This document shows, piece by piece, positions 56,055 to 64,000 of a DNA stretch of 64,000 nt (position 1 is its first letter; every line of letters begins with the position of its first letter). The notes beneath the pieces were generated by a model that was not told where the DNA came from, ran no database searches, and saw only the letters and a list, made by a program, of their open reading frames with translations. The DNA comes from Polyangium spumosum. Its GTDB lineage: Bacteria > Myxococcota_A > Polyangia > Polyangiales > Polyangiaceae. Location: positions 434,001 through 498,000 of the forward strand of contig NZ_WJIE01000003.1 of the NCBI RefSeq assembly GCF_009649845.1, given 5' to 3'. The translations under genes were made by a program, and so were the position numbers.

Positions 56055-57119
56055 TCAAGGCGCGGCCCCGACTTCGACCGCGTAACTCACGAGTGCGGCC
56101 CGGTCATCACCGGCCGTGGTGGGCGGAGCCGTCCTGCCGGCCGCCGCCGTGTTGTCGAAGACCACGTAGTACTGGCCGGCCGGCAGCGGCAGCGGCCTGC
56201 GCCAGACCATGCCGGAGGACACGGGCTCGTCCAGGACGGGGGCCGCGGGCGGAGGCCCGAGGCCCACCGCCGTCGTGTAGTGCTGGAGCCACGCGTCACC
56301 CACGCCGCGATGCACGACGATCACGTCGACCGCGGGCGCGCCGTCGACGGCGACGCTCAGGTAAAGGGCCTGCCCCTTCCCCTTCACCTCGAAGGGCCCG
56401 ACGTGATCACGCTGGCCCTGGTGCACCTCGACGCGCTCGTTCGCGAGCACGAGCCTGCCGTTGTCGGCGCTCTCGTACGGCGATCCTGGCCGCTTGCCCT
56501 TCTCCACGATGCCGAGGCCGAAGTCGACGCTGCCGTCGGCGTCGCGGATGACGGTGAATCCGCGGCTGATCTCCTTCTTCAGGATGGCGCCGCCCACGGT
56601 GTCGAGGAAGCCCTGCGGCGATCCGCCGGGCAGGCCGAAGGTCCCGGGCTGCGGCGGCTGCTCGACGAGGCGCGACGTGAACGTCGTCGCGCTCGTCGAT
56701 CGCTCGCGGAAGTAGATGTACATCGTGCTGCCATCCATCAGGAAGTCGTGGTCGTACTCGACCGCCGCGCTCGCATCGAAGCCGATGCGCTTCGTGAGGT
56801 TGGTCCAGGCGTAGCCGTAGCCGCCGAACTGCAGGAAGAGGTTGCCCGAGGCGAGCTCCTGCGCGGCGCAGGAGAGCGGGAAGAAGCGGCCCGTCGCGGG
56901 GTCCTCCTCGCGCAGCATGAGCGGGATGCTCCGCTTCTGCACCTCGCGGCAGATCTGCCCGCGCGCGAAGGAGAAGATGCCGCGGCGGAGCGTGAGGTTG
57001 CCCGGATCGTTGACGACCCCGGGCATCACCGCGAGCGACGTCTGGCCGCAGCTCGCGCCCACGAAGGAGAGCGCGAAAGCGACGGAGAGCAGGCGCGTCG
57101 TGACGGCACGGAAGGACAT
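56055..57119 (-). CDS. Secreted lipoprotein of unknown function
   Basis: The 354-residue product has a lipobox (VGASC, C24). The mature chain is rich in beta-strand pattern; its C-terminal part (QALYLSVAVDGAPAVDVIVVHRG, then GQYYVVFDNTAA) looks like a jelly-roll or pre-peptidase C-terminal-like domain. That fold call is tentative. Two cysteines (ICREV, SCAAQ) may form a disulfide. ATG 57119 gives the signal peptide; the open frame upstream runs into the gpsA start on the other strand. It lies 60 bases upstream of lepB on the same strand. Confidence 0.75.
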   Translation of the reverse strand: MSFRAVTTRLLSVAFALSFVGASCGQTSLAVMPGVVNDPGNLTLRRGIFSFARGQICREVQKRSIPLMLREEDPATGRFFPLSCAAQELASGNLFLQFGGYGYAWTNLTKRIGFDASAAVEYDHDFLMDGSTMYIYFRERSTSATTFTSRLVEQPPQPGTFGLPGGSPQGFLDTVGGAILKKEISRGFTVIRDADGSVDFGLGIVEKGKRPGSPYESADNGRLVLANERVEVHQGQRDHVGPFEVKGKGQALYLSVAVDGAPAVDVIVVHRGVGDAWLQHYTTAVGLGPPPAAPVLDEPVSSGMVWRRPLPLPAGQYYVVFDNTAAAGRTAPPTTAGDDRAALVSYAVEVGAAP

Positions 57120-57176
57120 GGCGGGGGAGAATAGTGCATACACCGGGCCTCTGGCGGATGTTAGCGTTTCGGCCGC

Positions 57177-58175
57177 ATGTCGAAGGTGGCAGTCCTCGGC
57201 GCGGGCGCGTGGGGAACGGCGCTCGCGAAGGTCCTCGCAGACAAACAGAACCCCACGTTCCTCTGGTCGCACCGCGAAGAGCTCGCGCTCTTGATCAACG
57301 AGCGGCGCGTGAACGAGCGCTACCTGCCCTCGGCCCCGCTGCCGCCGACGCTACGCGCGACCGGTGATCTCGAGGAGGCCCTCTCCGGCGCCGAGCTCGT
57401 CGTGCTCGTCGTGCCCTCGCACGCGATGCGCGAGGTCGTGGCGAAGGCGCGGCCGTACATCCCGGAGCGCGCGCTCCTCTGCAGCGCGACGAAGGGCATC
57501 GAGAACGACTCGCTCATGCTGATGAGCGAGGTCGTCGTCGACGAGCTCGGGCGCGCCGTCGAGCCGCGGCTCACGTACCTGTCGGGGCCGAGCTTCGCGA
57601 AGGAGGTCGCCGCGGGACAACCGACGGCCGTCGTCGTCGCGGGCAAGAGCAACGAGGAGACCCTGGCCGTGCAGCACGCGTTCGCCTCGGAGCGGCTGCG
57701 TGTCTACTCGTCGGACGACGTCGTCGGCGTGGAGGTCGGCGGCGCGCTGAAGAACGTCGTCGCCATCGCGGCGGGCGCCGTGGACGGGCTCGGCTTCGGG
57801 CACAACGCGCGGGCCGGGGTGATCACGCGGGGCCTCGCGGAGATCGCGCGCATCGCCATGGTCAAGGGCGGCAGCCCGCTCACGCTCGCGGGCCTCAGCG
57901 GGCTCGGCGACCTCGTGCTCACCTGCACCGGCGAGCTCTCGCGCAACCGCACCGTCGGCTACGAAATGGGGCGCGGGCGGACGCTCGAGGACGTCCTCAC
58001 CCACCTCGGCCACGTGGCCGAGGGCGTCAAGACCGCGAAAAGCGCCTACGATCTCGGCGTGAAGCTCGACGTGGACCTGCCCATCACGGCCGAGGTCTAC
58101 CGCGTGCTCTACGAGCAAAAGACCCCGCTCCAGGCCGTCGTCGACCTCATGAACCGGGCGCTGCGCAAGGAGTGA
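57177..58175 (+). CDS. gpsA: NAD(P)-dependent glycerol-3-phosphate dehydrogenase
   Basis: GpsA makes sn-glycerol 3-phosphate from dihydroxyacetone phosphate for phospholipid synthesis. In the 332-residue product the nucleotide-binding VLGAGAWGTALA is at residues 6-17. SATKGIE and LSGPSFAKEVA follow, as does the catalytic region with the lysine in GGALKNVVAIAAG. The substrate motif GLSGLGDLVLTCTG and the SRN motif come later. Length and motifs are typical throughout. Confidence 0.96.
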   Translation: MSKVAVLGAGAWGTALAKVLADKQNPTFLWSHREELALLINERRVNERYLPSAPLPPTLRATGDLEEALSGAELVVLVVPSHAMREVVAKARPYIPERALLCSATKGIENDSLMLMSEVVVDELGRAVEPRLTYLSGPSFAKEVAAGQPTAVVVAGKSNEETLAVQHAFASERLRVYSSDDVVGVEVGGALKNVVAIAAGAVDGLGFGHNARAGVITRGLAEIARIAMVKGGSPLTLAGLSGLGDLVLTCTGELSRNRTVGYEMGRGRTLEDVLTHLGHVAEGVKTAKSAYDLGVKLDVDLPITAEVYRVLYEQKTPLQAVVDLMNRALRKE

Positions 58176-58229
58176 CGCGGCGGATCCCGCCTCGCTGGAG
58201 AGACGGAAAGGTGTAGACTCGGACCCGCG

Positions 58230-59666
58230 ATGCTACGTGCGCGTTGGTTCGCTCTCCTTGCTGCTGCTCTTTCCCTTGGTGTCGCCGCCTCCGCCGCGGC
58301 GCAGAACCCGGTCCCGGATCCTTCGGGTCAGCCGCCGCCTCCGCAGCCCTTCCCGCTGCCGACGACGTTGCCCTCGATCCCGGGTTTGCCCCCGCTCGTC
58401 CCGCAGCAGCCCGCGCCGACCGATCCGAACCAGCCGCCGCCGCAGCAGCCGCAGCAGCCGGATCCGAACCAGCCGCAGCCCATCATCCCCGGCCTGCCGC
58501 CCATCCCGGGTTTGCCCCCGCTCGTCCCGCAGCAGCCGACGCAACCGACGCAGCCGACGCAGCCGGCGCCGAACCCGTATGGACAGCCGCAACAGCCCTA
58601 CGGACAGCAGCCGTACGGACAGCAACCCTACGGACAGCAGCCCTACGGACAGCAGCCTTATGGCCAGCAACCTTATGGGCAGCAACCTTATGGGCAGCAA
58701 CCTTATGGCCAGCAGCCCTGCGTGCAGCAGCCTTACGGCCCGCCTTGCCCGCCGCAGCAGCCGATCATCACGGGGCCGCGTGATCGTTCGAAGCTCGAGA
58801 TCGGCTACCTCTACGGCACCTCGATCGCCTGGGGCCTCTCCACCGGCATCTGGATCGACTTCGAAGCGGAGACGGAGAACCCCGGCCTCGCGCTCATCGC
58901 GCCCGCGCTCTTCGGCGCCGCCGCGCCGACGGCGATCTTCTTCCTCGACCGACCGAAGATGCCCGAGGGCCGCCCCGCCGCGATCGCCACGGGCGTCCTG
59001 CTCGGCTCGGGCGAGGCCGCGCTCATCTGGTCACGCCAGTACACGACGGCCAAGGCGGGCGAGGAGTGGGGCCCGAAGGAGTACTTCCGCGCCCACGTGA
59101 TCAGCTCGACGCTCGGCGGCGTGGGCGGCTTCGTCGCGCATTACGGCCTCAAGTTCCGCCCGCAGACGAGCATGTTCGTCGGCTCGGCGGCGATGTGGGG
59201 CGCGATGGCGGGCGGCGCGTTCGGCGGCGGCGGCAGCAGCGGATCGTGGAGCGCGTGGGCCAACGACGGCGTCTTCCTCGGCAGCCTGCTCGGCTACAAC
59301 CTCAGCATGGCCGCGGCCGCCGGCGTCTCGGTCGTGTGGACACCTTCGTGGAACCAGCTCGGCTGGATGTGGGGCGGCTTCGGCGCCGGCGCGGCCGTCT
59401 CCGCGCTCGTCTACCCGTTTTATGCGCTCTCGGACGACGCCGACCCGCGCAGCGGCCTGATCTTCCAGGGAGTCCTCTCCCTGCTCGGCGCGGCCGGCGG
59501 TGCGCTCATCGGCGCGCCCGAGGGCCGCAGCCAGACGGCGCCGCAGCAGCCGCCGGCGATGATGGGCCTCGGCAACCACCCCAAGTTCGCGCGCATCCTC
59601 GGCCCGACCTTCATGCCGGTCCAGGGTCCTGGCGGCGGCATCTCGCTCGTGGGCGAGCTTTACTGA
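58230..59666 (+). CDS. Envelope protein with proline/glutamine repeat region and hydrophobic C-terminal domain
   Basis: The 478-residue protein has a signal peptide ([13 protein letters not shown]). A low-complexity region to about 175 follows, with Pro-rich pieces ([12 protein letters not shown] twice), QPT triplets and eight perfect YGQQP units. The rest is a Gly/Ala-rich hydrophobic domain with several possible membrane helices or strands ([47 protein letters not shown]). It may sit in a membrane with the repeat region outside or bound to cell wall. No family is recognised. It lies 54 bases after gpsA. Confidence 0.8.
   Translation: MLRARWFALLAAALSLGVAASAAAQNPVPDPSGQPPPPQPFPLPTTLPSIPGLPPLVPQQPAPTDPNQPPPQQPQQPDPNQPQPIIPGLPPIPGLPPLVPQQPTQPTQPTQPAPNPYGQPQQPYGQQPYGQQPYGQQPYGQQPYGQQPYGQQPYGQQPYGQQPCVQQPYGPPCPPQQPIITGPRDRSKLEIGYLYGTSIAWGLSTGIWIDFEAETENPGLALIAPALFGAAAPTAIFFLDRPKMPEGRPAAIATGVLLGSGEAALIWSRQYTTAKAGEEWGPKEYFRAHVISSTLGGVGGFVAHYGLKFRPQTSMFVGSAAMWGAMAGGAFGGGGSSGSWSAWANDGVFLGSLLGYNLSMAAAAGVSVVWTPSWNQLGWMWGGFGAGAAVSALVYPFYALSDDADPRSGLIFQGVLSLLGAAGGALIGAPEGRSQTAPQQPPAMMGLGNHPKFARILGPTFMPVQGPGGGISLVGELY
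58599..58718 (+). repeat. Eight tandem 15-bp units encoding YGQQP
   Basis: Eight perfect pentapeptide units are encoded. They use mixed synonymous codons (TAC GGA CAG in early copies, TAT GGC or TAT GGG in later ones), which suggests selection on the peptide and not only recent slippage. A degenerate YGQPQQP precedes them and CVQQPYGPP follows. Confidence 0.9.
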
Positions 59667-59754
59667 CGCTCCGCGACGTAGCAAAGCGTCCCTTCCTCGA
59701 ACGCTGTCTGCCGGGGCCGACGCCCGCGGCAAAAGCGCTATCCTCCGGGTCCCC

Positions 59755-61668
59755 ATGCCGACACTGAAGTACTTCGCCGCCCGCGGGGCGCCTCGGGTGT
59801 ATGCCGTGCACAAGCCGGTCACGACGATCGGCAAGGCGCTCGGAAACGACGTCGCGCTCGCGGGGGCGGGTCTCGCCGACCACCACGCGCAGATCTCCTT
59901 CGACGGCCGGGACTTCGTCCTCGAGGAGCTCGACCGGGACGGCGACATCCAGATCAACGGCAAGAAGAAGCGTCGCGCCCGCCTCGTGCACGGCGATCGT
60001 ATCGCGCTCGGCGCGGTCGAGCTCGGGTTCTCGATGTTCTCCGAGTCGACGAAGGCCCGCGCAGACGACGATGAGGGCGACAAGCGCGAGGCGCCCGGCG
60101 TCTCGAACGAGCTCGCGGGCGTGCGCAAGCTCTTCGCGTTCAGCGAGAAGCTCATCAACCGGCGCAGCGTCGACGAGCTGCTCGAGGCGATGCTCGACGA
60201 CATCATCGAGCTCACCCACGCAGACAAGGGATTCCTGCTGCTCGTCGAGGGCGCCGAGGCGGCCGCGGATCCCGGCAAGGGCGCGCGCCGCGAGGCCCAG
60301 GGCGAGGAGCGCAAGCTCGTGGTGCGGGCGTCGCGCAACGTGCGACGCGAGGCGATCACCGACGCGCAGGGCTCGATCTCGGACTCGATCGCGCGGCAGG
60401 TCCTCGCCTCGGGTCGGCCGATCATCGTCTCGGACGCGCTCGCCGACACCCAGTTCGGCCGCAGCGAGAGCGTGATCGCGATGAAGCTCTCGAGCGTCAT
60501 GTGCGCGCCTCTTCTCTCGCAAGGTGAGGTGATCGGCGCGCTTTACGTCGGCAACGACAAGGTCAAGCACCTCTTCGATCGCACGCAGCTCGAGCTGCTC
60601 GGCATCTTCGCCTCGCAGGCCTCGCTGATCCTGCAGAACGCGATGCTCCTCTCCGCGCTCCGTGCCGACAAGGCCAAGCTCGAGGCGGAGCTCAAGGACA
60701 AGAAGTTCGGCGAGATCATCGGCGCCTGCGCGAGCATGCTGGAGGTCTTCCGCAAGCTCACGAAGGTGGCCGCGACGGACATCAGCGTGCTCATCACGGG
60801 CGAGACCGGCACGGGCAAGGAGCTCATCGCGCGGGAGGTCCACCGGCGTTCGAACCGCGAGGGCGGGCCGTTCGTCACGATCAACTGCGGCGCGATCCCG
60901 GAGAGCCTCATCGAGAGCGAGCTCTTCGGCCACGTGAAGGGCGCGTTCACCGGCGCCATCGCGAGCCGGCCCGGCAAGTTCCAGGTCGCGGACAAGGGCA
61001 CGCTCTTCCTCGACGAGATCGGCGAGCTGCCGCTGAACTTGCAGGTGAAGCTGCTCCGCGCGCTGCAGGAGCGCGTGGTCTTCCGCGTCGGCGACTCGAA
61101 GCCGGAGAAGGTCGACATCCGCATCGTGGCCGCGACGAACCGGAACCTCGAAGAGGAGATCCGCGCGGGGAATTTCCGCGAGGACCTCTACTACCGGCTC
61201 AACGTGGTCAACCTCTGGCTGCCGCCCTTGCGCGAGCGCGGCGACGACGTACTCATCATCGCGAAGGCGCTGCTCTCGAAGTACGCGGACGAGCTCGGCA
61301 GCGCGGTGCGCGGCTACAGCCCCGCGGCGCTCGCGTCGATCAAGAAATACGGCTGGCCCGGGAACATCCGGCAGCTCGAGAACCGCATCAAGAAGGCGCT
61401 CGTGCTCTGCGACAAGACGCTGCTCGGGCCGGAAGACCTCGATCTCGGTCCCGGCGCGGAGACGGCCATCTTGCCGCTCGAGAAAGCGAAAGAAGAATTC
61501 CAGCGCAGGTACGTGCTCGAGGTGCTGGAACGCAACAACGGGAACCGCACGCAGACCGCCCGCGACCTCGGCGTCGATCCACGCACCATCTTCCGGTACC
61601 TGGAGAAAGAGCAGAACCCGATGCCGAGCGGCGCGGGCGGCACGCCGCGTGATCCCTCCGAAGGCTGA
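59755..61668 (+). CDS. Sigma-54-dependent activator with FHA and GAF sensor domains
   Basis: The 637-residue protein has an FHA domain at about 18-95 (TTIGKALGNDVALAG, then ADHHAQISFDG) that should bind a phosphothreonine protein. A GAF domain follows at about 125-320. The sigma-54 AAA+ domain has Walker A GETGTGKE near 349-356 and the GAFTGA sigma-contact loop near 396-401. The C-terminal Fis-type helix-turn-helix is NGNRTQTARDLGVDPRTIFRYLE. FHA-linked activators in myxobacteria work downstream of Ser/Thr kinases; two kinase-like genes lie in this window, but a link is only inference. mutS2 starts directly after its stop. Confidence 0.93.
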   Translation: MPTLKYFAARGAPRVYAVHKPVTTIGKALGNDVALAGAGLADHHAQISFDGRDFVLEELDRDGDIQINGKKKRRARLVHGDRIALGAVELGFSMFSESTKARADDDEGDKREAPGVSNELAGVRKLFAFSEKLINRRSVDELLEAMLDDIIELTHADKGFLLLVEGAEAAADPGKGARREAQGEERKLVVRASRNVRREAITDAQGSISDSIARQVLASGRPIIVSDALADTQFGRSESVIAMKLSSVMCAPLLSQGEVIGALYVGNDKVKHLFDRTQLELLGIFASQASLILQNAMLLSALRADKAKLEAELKDKKFGEIIGACASMLEVFRKLTKVAATDISVLITGETGTGKELIAREVHRRSNREGGPFVTINCGAIPESLIESELFGHVKGAFTGAIASRPGKFQVADKGTLFLDEIGELPLNLQVKLLRALQERVVFRVGDSKPEKVDIRIVAATNRNLEEEIRAGNFREDLYYRLNVVNLWLPPLRERGDDVLIIAKALLSKYADELGSAVRGYSPAALASIKKYGWPGNIRQLENRIKKALVLCDKTLLGPEDLDLGPGAETAILPLEKAKEEFQRRYVLEVLERNNGNRTQTARDLGVDPRTIFRYLEKEQNPMPSGAGGTPRDPSEG

Positions 61669-64000
61669 ATGGACATCACCGAAGCCCGGACCCTCCCCCA
61701 CCCCTGCCCCGACAAAACGCGCTCCGATCTCGAGTGGGATCGGCTGCTCGCGGCGCTCGCCGATCGCGCGGCGAGCGAAGCAGGCAAGCGCATCGCCCGT
61801 GATCTCCCGTTCGCCTCGACGCACGAGGGCGTACTCGTCGCGCTCGGCGAGGTGAAGGAGGCCGTCGACCTCGATCACACGGCCGAGCCCTTGCCCGCGG
61901 CCGACGTGCCCTTCGTCGAGGCCGCGCTCGATCGCGCGCGCATCGGCGCGACCTTGTCGAACGAAGAGCTACGCGCGGTGGGCCGTTGCCTCGCGGAGGC
62001 CGGCCGGCTGCGTCGGTTCCTGGCCGCGCGCAAGGCGCGCCTGCCGCTGCTCTTCCGCGCCTGCTCGACCGATCCAGGCCTCGACGTGCTCGAGCGCGAG
62101 GTGAGCTCGTCCTTCGACCCCGACGGCACGCTCTCCGATCGCGCCTCGCCGCGCCTCGCCGAGCTGCGCGCCGAGCGGCGGAACCTCCGGGATCGCCTCG
62201 TCCGCAAGCTCGACGAGATCATGCGCAAGCACGCGGACATCCTGCAGGACACGTACTACACGGAGCGCGACGGCCGGTACGTGCTGCCCGTGCGCGCCGA
62301 CGCGCACGAGCGTTTCCCGGGGATCGTGCATGCGACGAGCGGCAGCGGCGCGACGCTCTTCGTCGAGCCGCGTGTCGTCGTCGACATGGGCAACCGCCTG
62401 AAGATGGTCGAGGCCCTCGCGCAACACGAGGAGGAGCTCGTCTACGCGGCGCTCAGCGCGAAGATCGGCGACGAGATCGACTCGGTCGCGGCCGCCGTCA
62501 ATGCCCTCGCGCACGCGGACATCCGCGCCGCGGCCGCGCGCCTCGCGAAGGACCTACGCTTCACGTTCCCGGAGGTGCCGGAGAGCGCGGCCGAAGGCAC
62601 GATCCACCTCGTCGGAGCGCGCCATCCGCTGCTCGCGCTCGACGGCGTCTCCGTCGTGCCGAGCGACCTCGGGATCACGGCGGGCCACGCGATGATCGTC
62701 TCGGGCCCGAACGCGGGCGGCAAGACCGTCGCGCTGAAGACGCTCGGCCTCGCCGCGCTCTGCGTCCGCGCGGGCCTGCCCGTGCCGGCCGACGAGGGCT
62801 CGCGCGTCGACGTCTTCGAGGTCGTGCTCACGGACGTCGGCGACGATCAGAGCCTGCACAAGAACCTCTCCACGTTCAGCGCGCACGTGCAGAACCTCGC
62901 GCACATCCTCGCGGACACACGCTCGGGCGCGCTGGTTTTGCTCGACGAGCTCGCGGGCGGCACCGATCCCCGCGAGGGCGAGGCGCTCGCGTCCGCCGTG
63001 CTCGACTCGCTCTGCGCGCGCGGCGGCACCGTCGCCACGACGACGCACTACGAGGGCCTCAAGGCGCTCGCGCTCGCCGATCCGCGCTTCACGAACGCCT
63101 CCGTGGGCTTCGACATCGCCACGATGAGCCCGACGTTCCGGCTCTCGATGGGCATCCCCGGCGCGTCGAGCGCGCTCGCCGTGGCGCGGCGCTTCGGCAT
63201 CCCCGGCACCGTGCTCGACCGCGCCGAGCGTTTCCTGTCGACCGAGACCGTGCGCTTCGAGGACATGGTCGCGAAGCTCCAGGCCGAGCGAAACGCGCTC
63301 GAGCTCGCGCGCGCGTCGGCCGAGCGCGAGGCCGGGATCGCGCGGGACAAACAGCGCGCGCTCGACGAGGAGCTCGCGCGCCTCAAGGCCGAGGAGCGCC
63401 GCTACATCACGGAGGCGGGCCGCGAGATCGTCGAGTCGATCCGCAAGGCGCGGCAGGACATCCGCGACGCGCAGGCGCGCCTCCGCGCCAAGCCCACGGC
63501 CGAGGACCTTCGCGCCGCCGCCCGCGCGATCGACGCCGTCGCCCAGAAGACCAGCACCTTCGGCGAGCTCGAGCCCCAAGGCCGCGACGAAGGTTTGTCC
63601 CGCGGGACCCTCGCGCCGTCGGAGATCCGCGTCGGCACGCGCGTCTACGTCCCGCGCCTGCGCGCCGAAGCCGACGTGGTCGAGGTCCTCGCGGGCGGAC
63701 AGCTCCGCGTCGCGGCAGGGCCCCTCAAGCTCACGACCTCCGTCGGCGAGGTGCGCGCGGCCGACGGGGGTTCGTCCGAAAAAACCCGCGCCGGCGGCGC
63801 CAAGAAACGCGTCGATTTCGACGCGGCCTCCGATCCCGACGTCCCCATCCAGACGAGCGACAACACCGTCGATCTCCGCGGCCTGCGCGCGCACGAGGCC
63901 GTCGGCATGGCCGAGCAGTTCCTCGATCGCTCCGTCGGCGCCGGCCGACGCGTGGCCTTCCTGATCCACGGCCACGGCAAGGGCGCGCTGCGCGACGCCG
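61669..64000 (+). CDS. mutS2: Endonuclease MutS2, 3' end missing
   Basis: MutS2 proteins act on recombination intermediates and, in some bacteria, collided ribosomes. The 777 codons present include the core helical region and the ATPase with Walker A GPNAGGKT near 346-353. LLDELAGGTDPREGEALA (Walker B and the D-loop) and TTTHYEGLK are also clear. A long coiled-coil segment follows, then the beginning of a Smr nuclease domain (VDLRGLRAHEAV from about 734, HGHGKGALRDA at the edge). Only the last part of Smr lies outside. The ATG directly follows the TGA of the activator gene, so both are probably one transcript. Confidence 0.95.
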   Translation, partial: MDITEARTLPHPCPDKTRSDLEWDRLLAALADRAASEAGKRIARDLPFASTHEGVLVALGEVKEAVDLDHTAEPLPAADVPFVEAALDRARIGATLSNEELRAVGRCLAEAGRLRRFLAARKARLPLLFRACSTDPGLDVLEREVSSSFDPDGTLSDRASPRLAELRAERRNLRDRLVRKLDEIMRKHADILQDTYYTERDGRYVLPVRADAHERFPGIVHATSGSGATLFVEPRVVVDMGNRLKMVEALAQHEEELVYAALSAKIGDEIDSVAAAVNALAHADIRAAAARLAKDLRFTFPEVPESAAEGTIHLVGARHPLLALDGVSVVPSDLGITAGHAMIVSGPNAGGKTVALKTLGLAALCVRAGLPVPADEGSRVDVFEVVLTDVGDDQSLHKNLSTFSAHVQNLAHILADTRSGALVLLDELAGGTDPREGEALASAVLDSLCARGGTVATTTHYEGLKALALADPRFTNASVGFDIATMSPTFRLSMGIPGASSALAVARRFGIPGTVLDRAERFLSTETVRFEDMVAKLQAERNALELARASAEREAGIARDKQRALDEELARLKAEERRYITEAGREIVESIRKARQDIRDAQARLRAKPTAEDLRAAARAIDAVAQKTSTFGELEPQGRDEGLSRGTLAPSEIRVGTRVYVPRLRAEADVVEVLAGGQLRVAAGPLKLTTSVGEVRAADGGSSEKTRAGGAKKRVDFDAASDPDVPIQTSDNTVDLRGLRAHEAVGMAEQFLDRSVGAGRRVAFLIHGHGKGALRDA

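Overview
The window is very GC-rich DNA with dense coding and strong G/C at third codon positions. It carries many secreted lipoproteins with Gly/Ser- or Pro-rich linkers, Hanks-type kinases with PEGA-like tails, a PATAN-type response regulator and MopE-like/choice-of-anchor lipoproteins. This mix points to a myxobacterium, most likely of the Polyangium/Sorangium kind; that is inference from gene style, not a database match. I count 55 protein genes. I found no tRNA, rRNA, CRISPR array, prophage or complete insertion sequence. One MITE-like element and one 21-bp minisatellite lie between genes.

Layout. 1-2150: C-terminally cut polysaccharide chain-length/tyrosine kinase on the minus strand. 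2317-2586: small membrane protein. 2583-8190 (minus): a complete iron-sulfur assembly operon read as merR-type regulator, iscS, iscU, iscA, hscB, hscA, fdx, with an 18-bp perfect dyad upstream; a lipoate-ligase-like gene diverges from it. 9388-12181: two tandem choice-of-anchor-L lipoproteins. 12448-13713: metK. 13850-14851: TRAP solute-binding protein. 15101-18955: YbjN-like protein, PDZ lipoprotein, PAP2-type membrane enzyme, 2Fe-2S ferredoxin and a flavin-dependent halogenase-like monooxygenase. 18963-21375: small lipoprotein, DNA methyltransferase and zinc-ribbon membrane protein. 21564-23997: CPBP protease and response regulator with PATAN domain.

24134-33042 (plus): mnmA, a lipoprotein, a PEGA-tailed Ser/Thr kinase, an RNA m5U methyltransferase, a small Cys-rich protein, tilS and ftsH. 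This is a tRNA/rRNA modification and proteostasis block. 33123-38159 (minus): three nearly fused genes for a GYF-domain membrane protein, a coiled-coil lipoprotein and an AlgE-like outer-membrane barrel. 38298-42508: ComF-like phosphoribosyltransferase, a predicted pseudokinase and a polysaccharide deacetylase. 42627-48796: lipoproteins, a TPR lipoprotein plus HupE/UreJ pair, and the MITE-like element. 48872-51413: DUF4331 protein with a beta-propeller lipoprotein. 51660-54420: kbl and tdh (threonine catabolism), convergent around the minisatellite. 54516-64000: signal peptidase I with unusual insertions, a lipoprotein, gpsA, a YGQQP-repeat envelope protein, an FHA-GAF-sigma54 activator and the start of mutS2.

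Most genes are housekeeping or envelope genes. The least ordinary signals are the cysteine-bearing MerR regulator heading the isc operon, the kinase that has lost both catalytic aspartates, the 119-bp inverted-repeat element whose target duplication supplies a stop codon, and the signal peptidase carrying a cysteine-rich module inside its catalytic domain.
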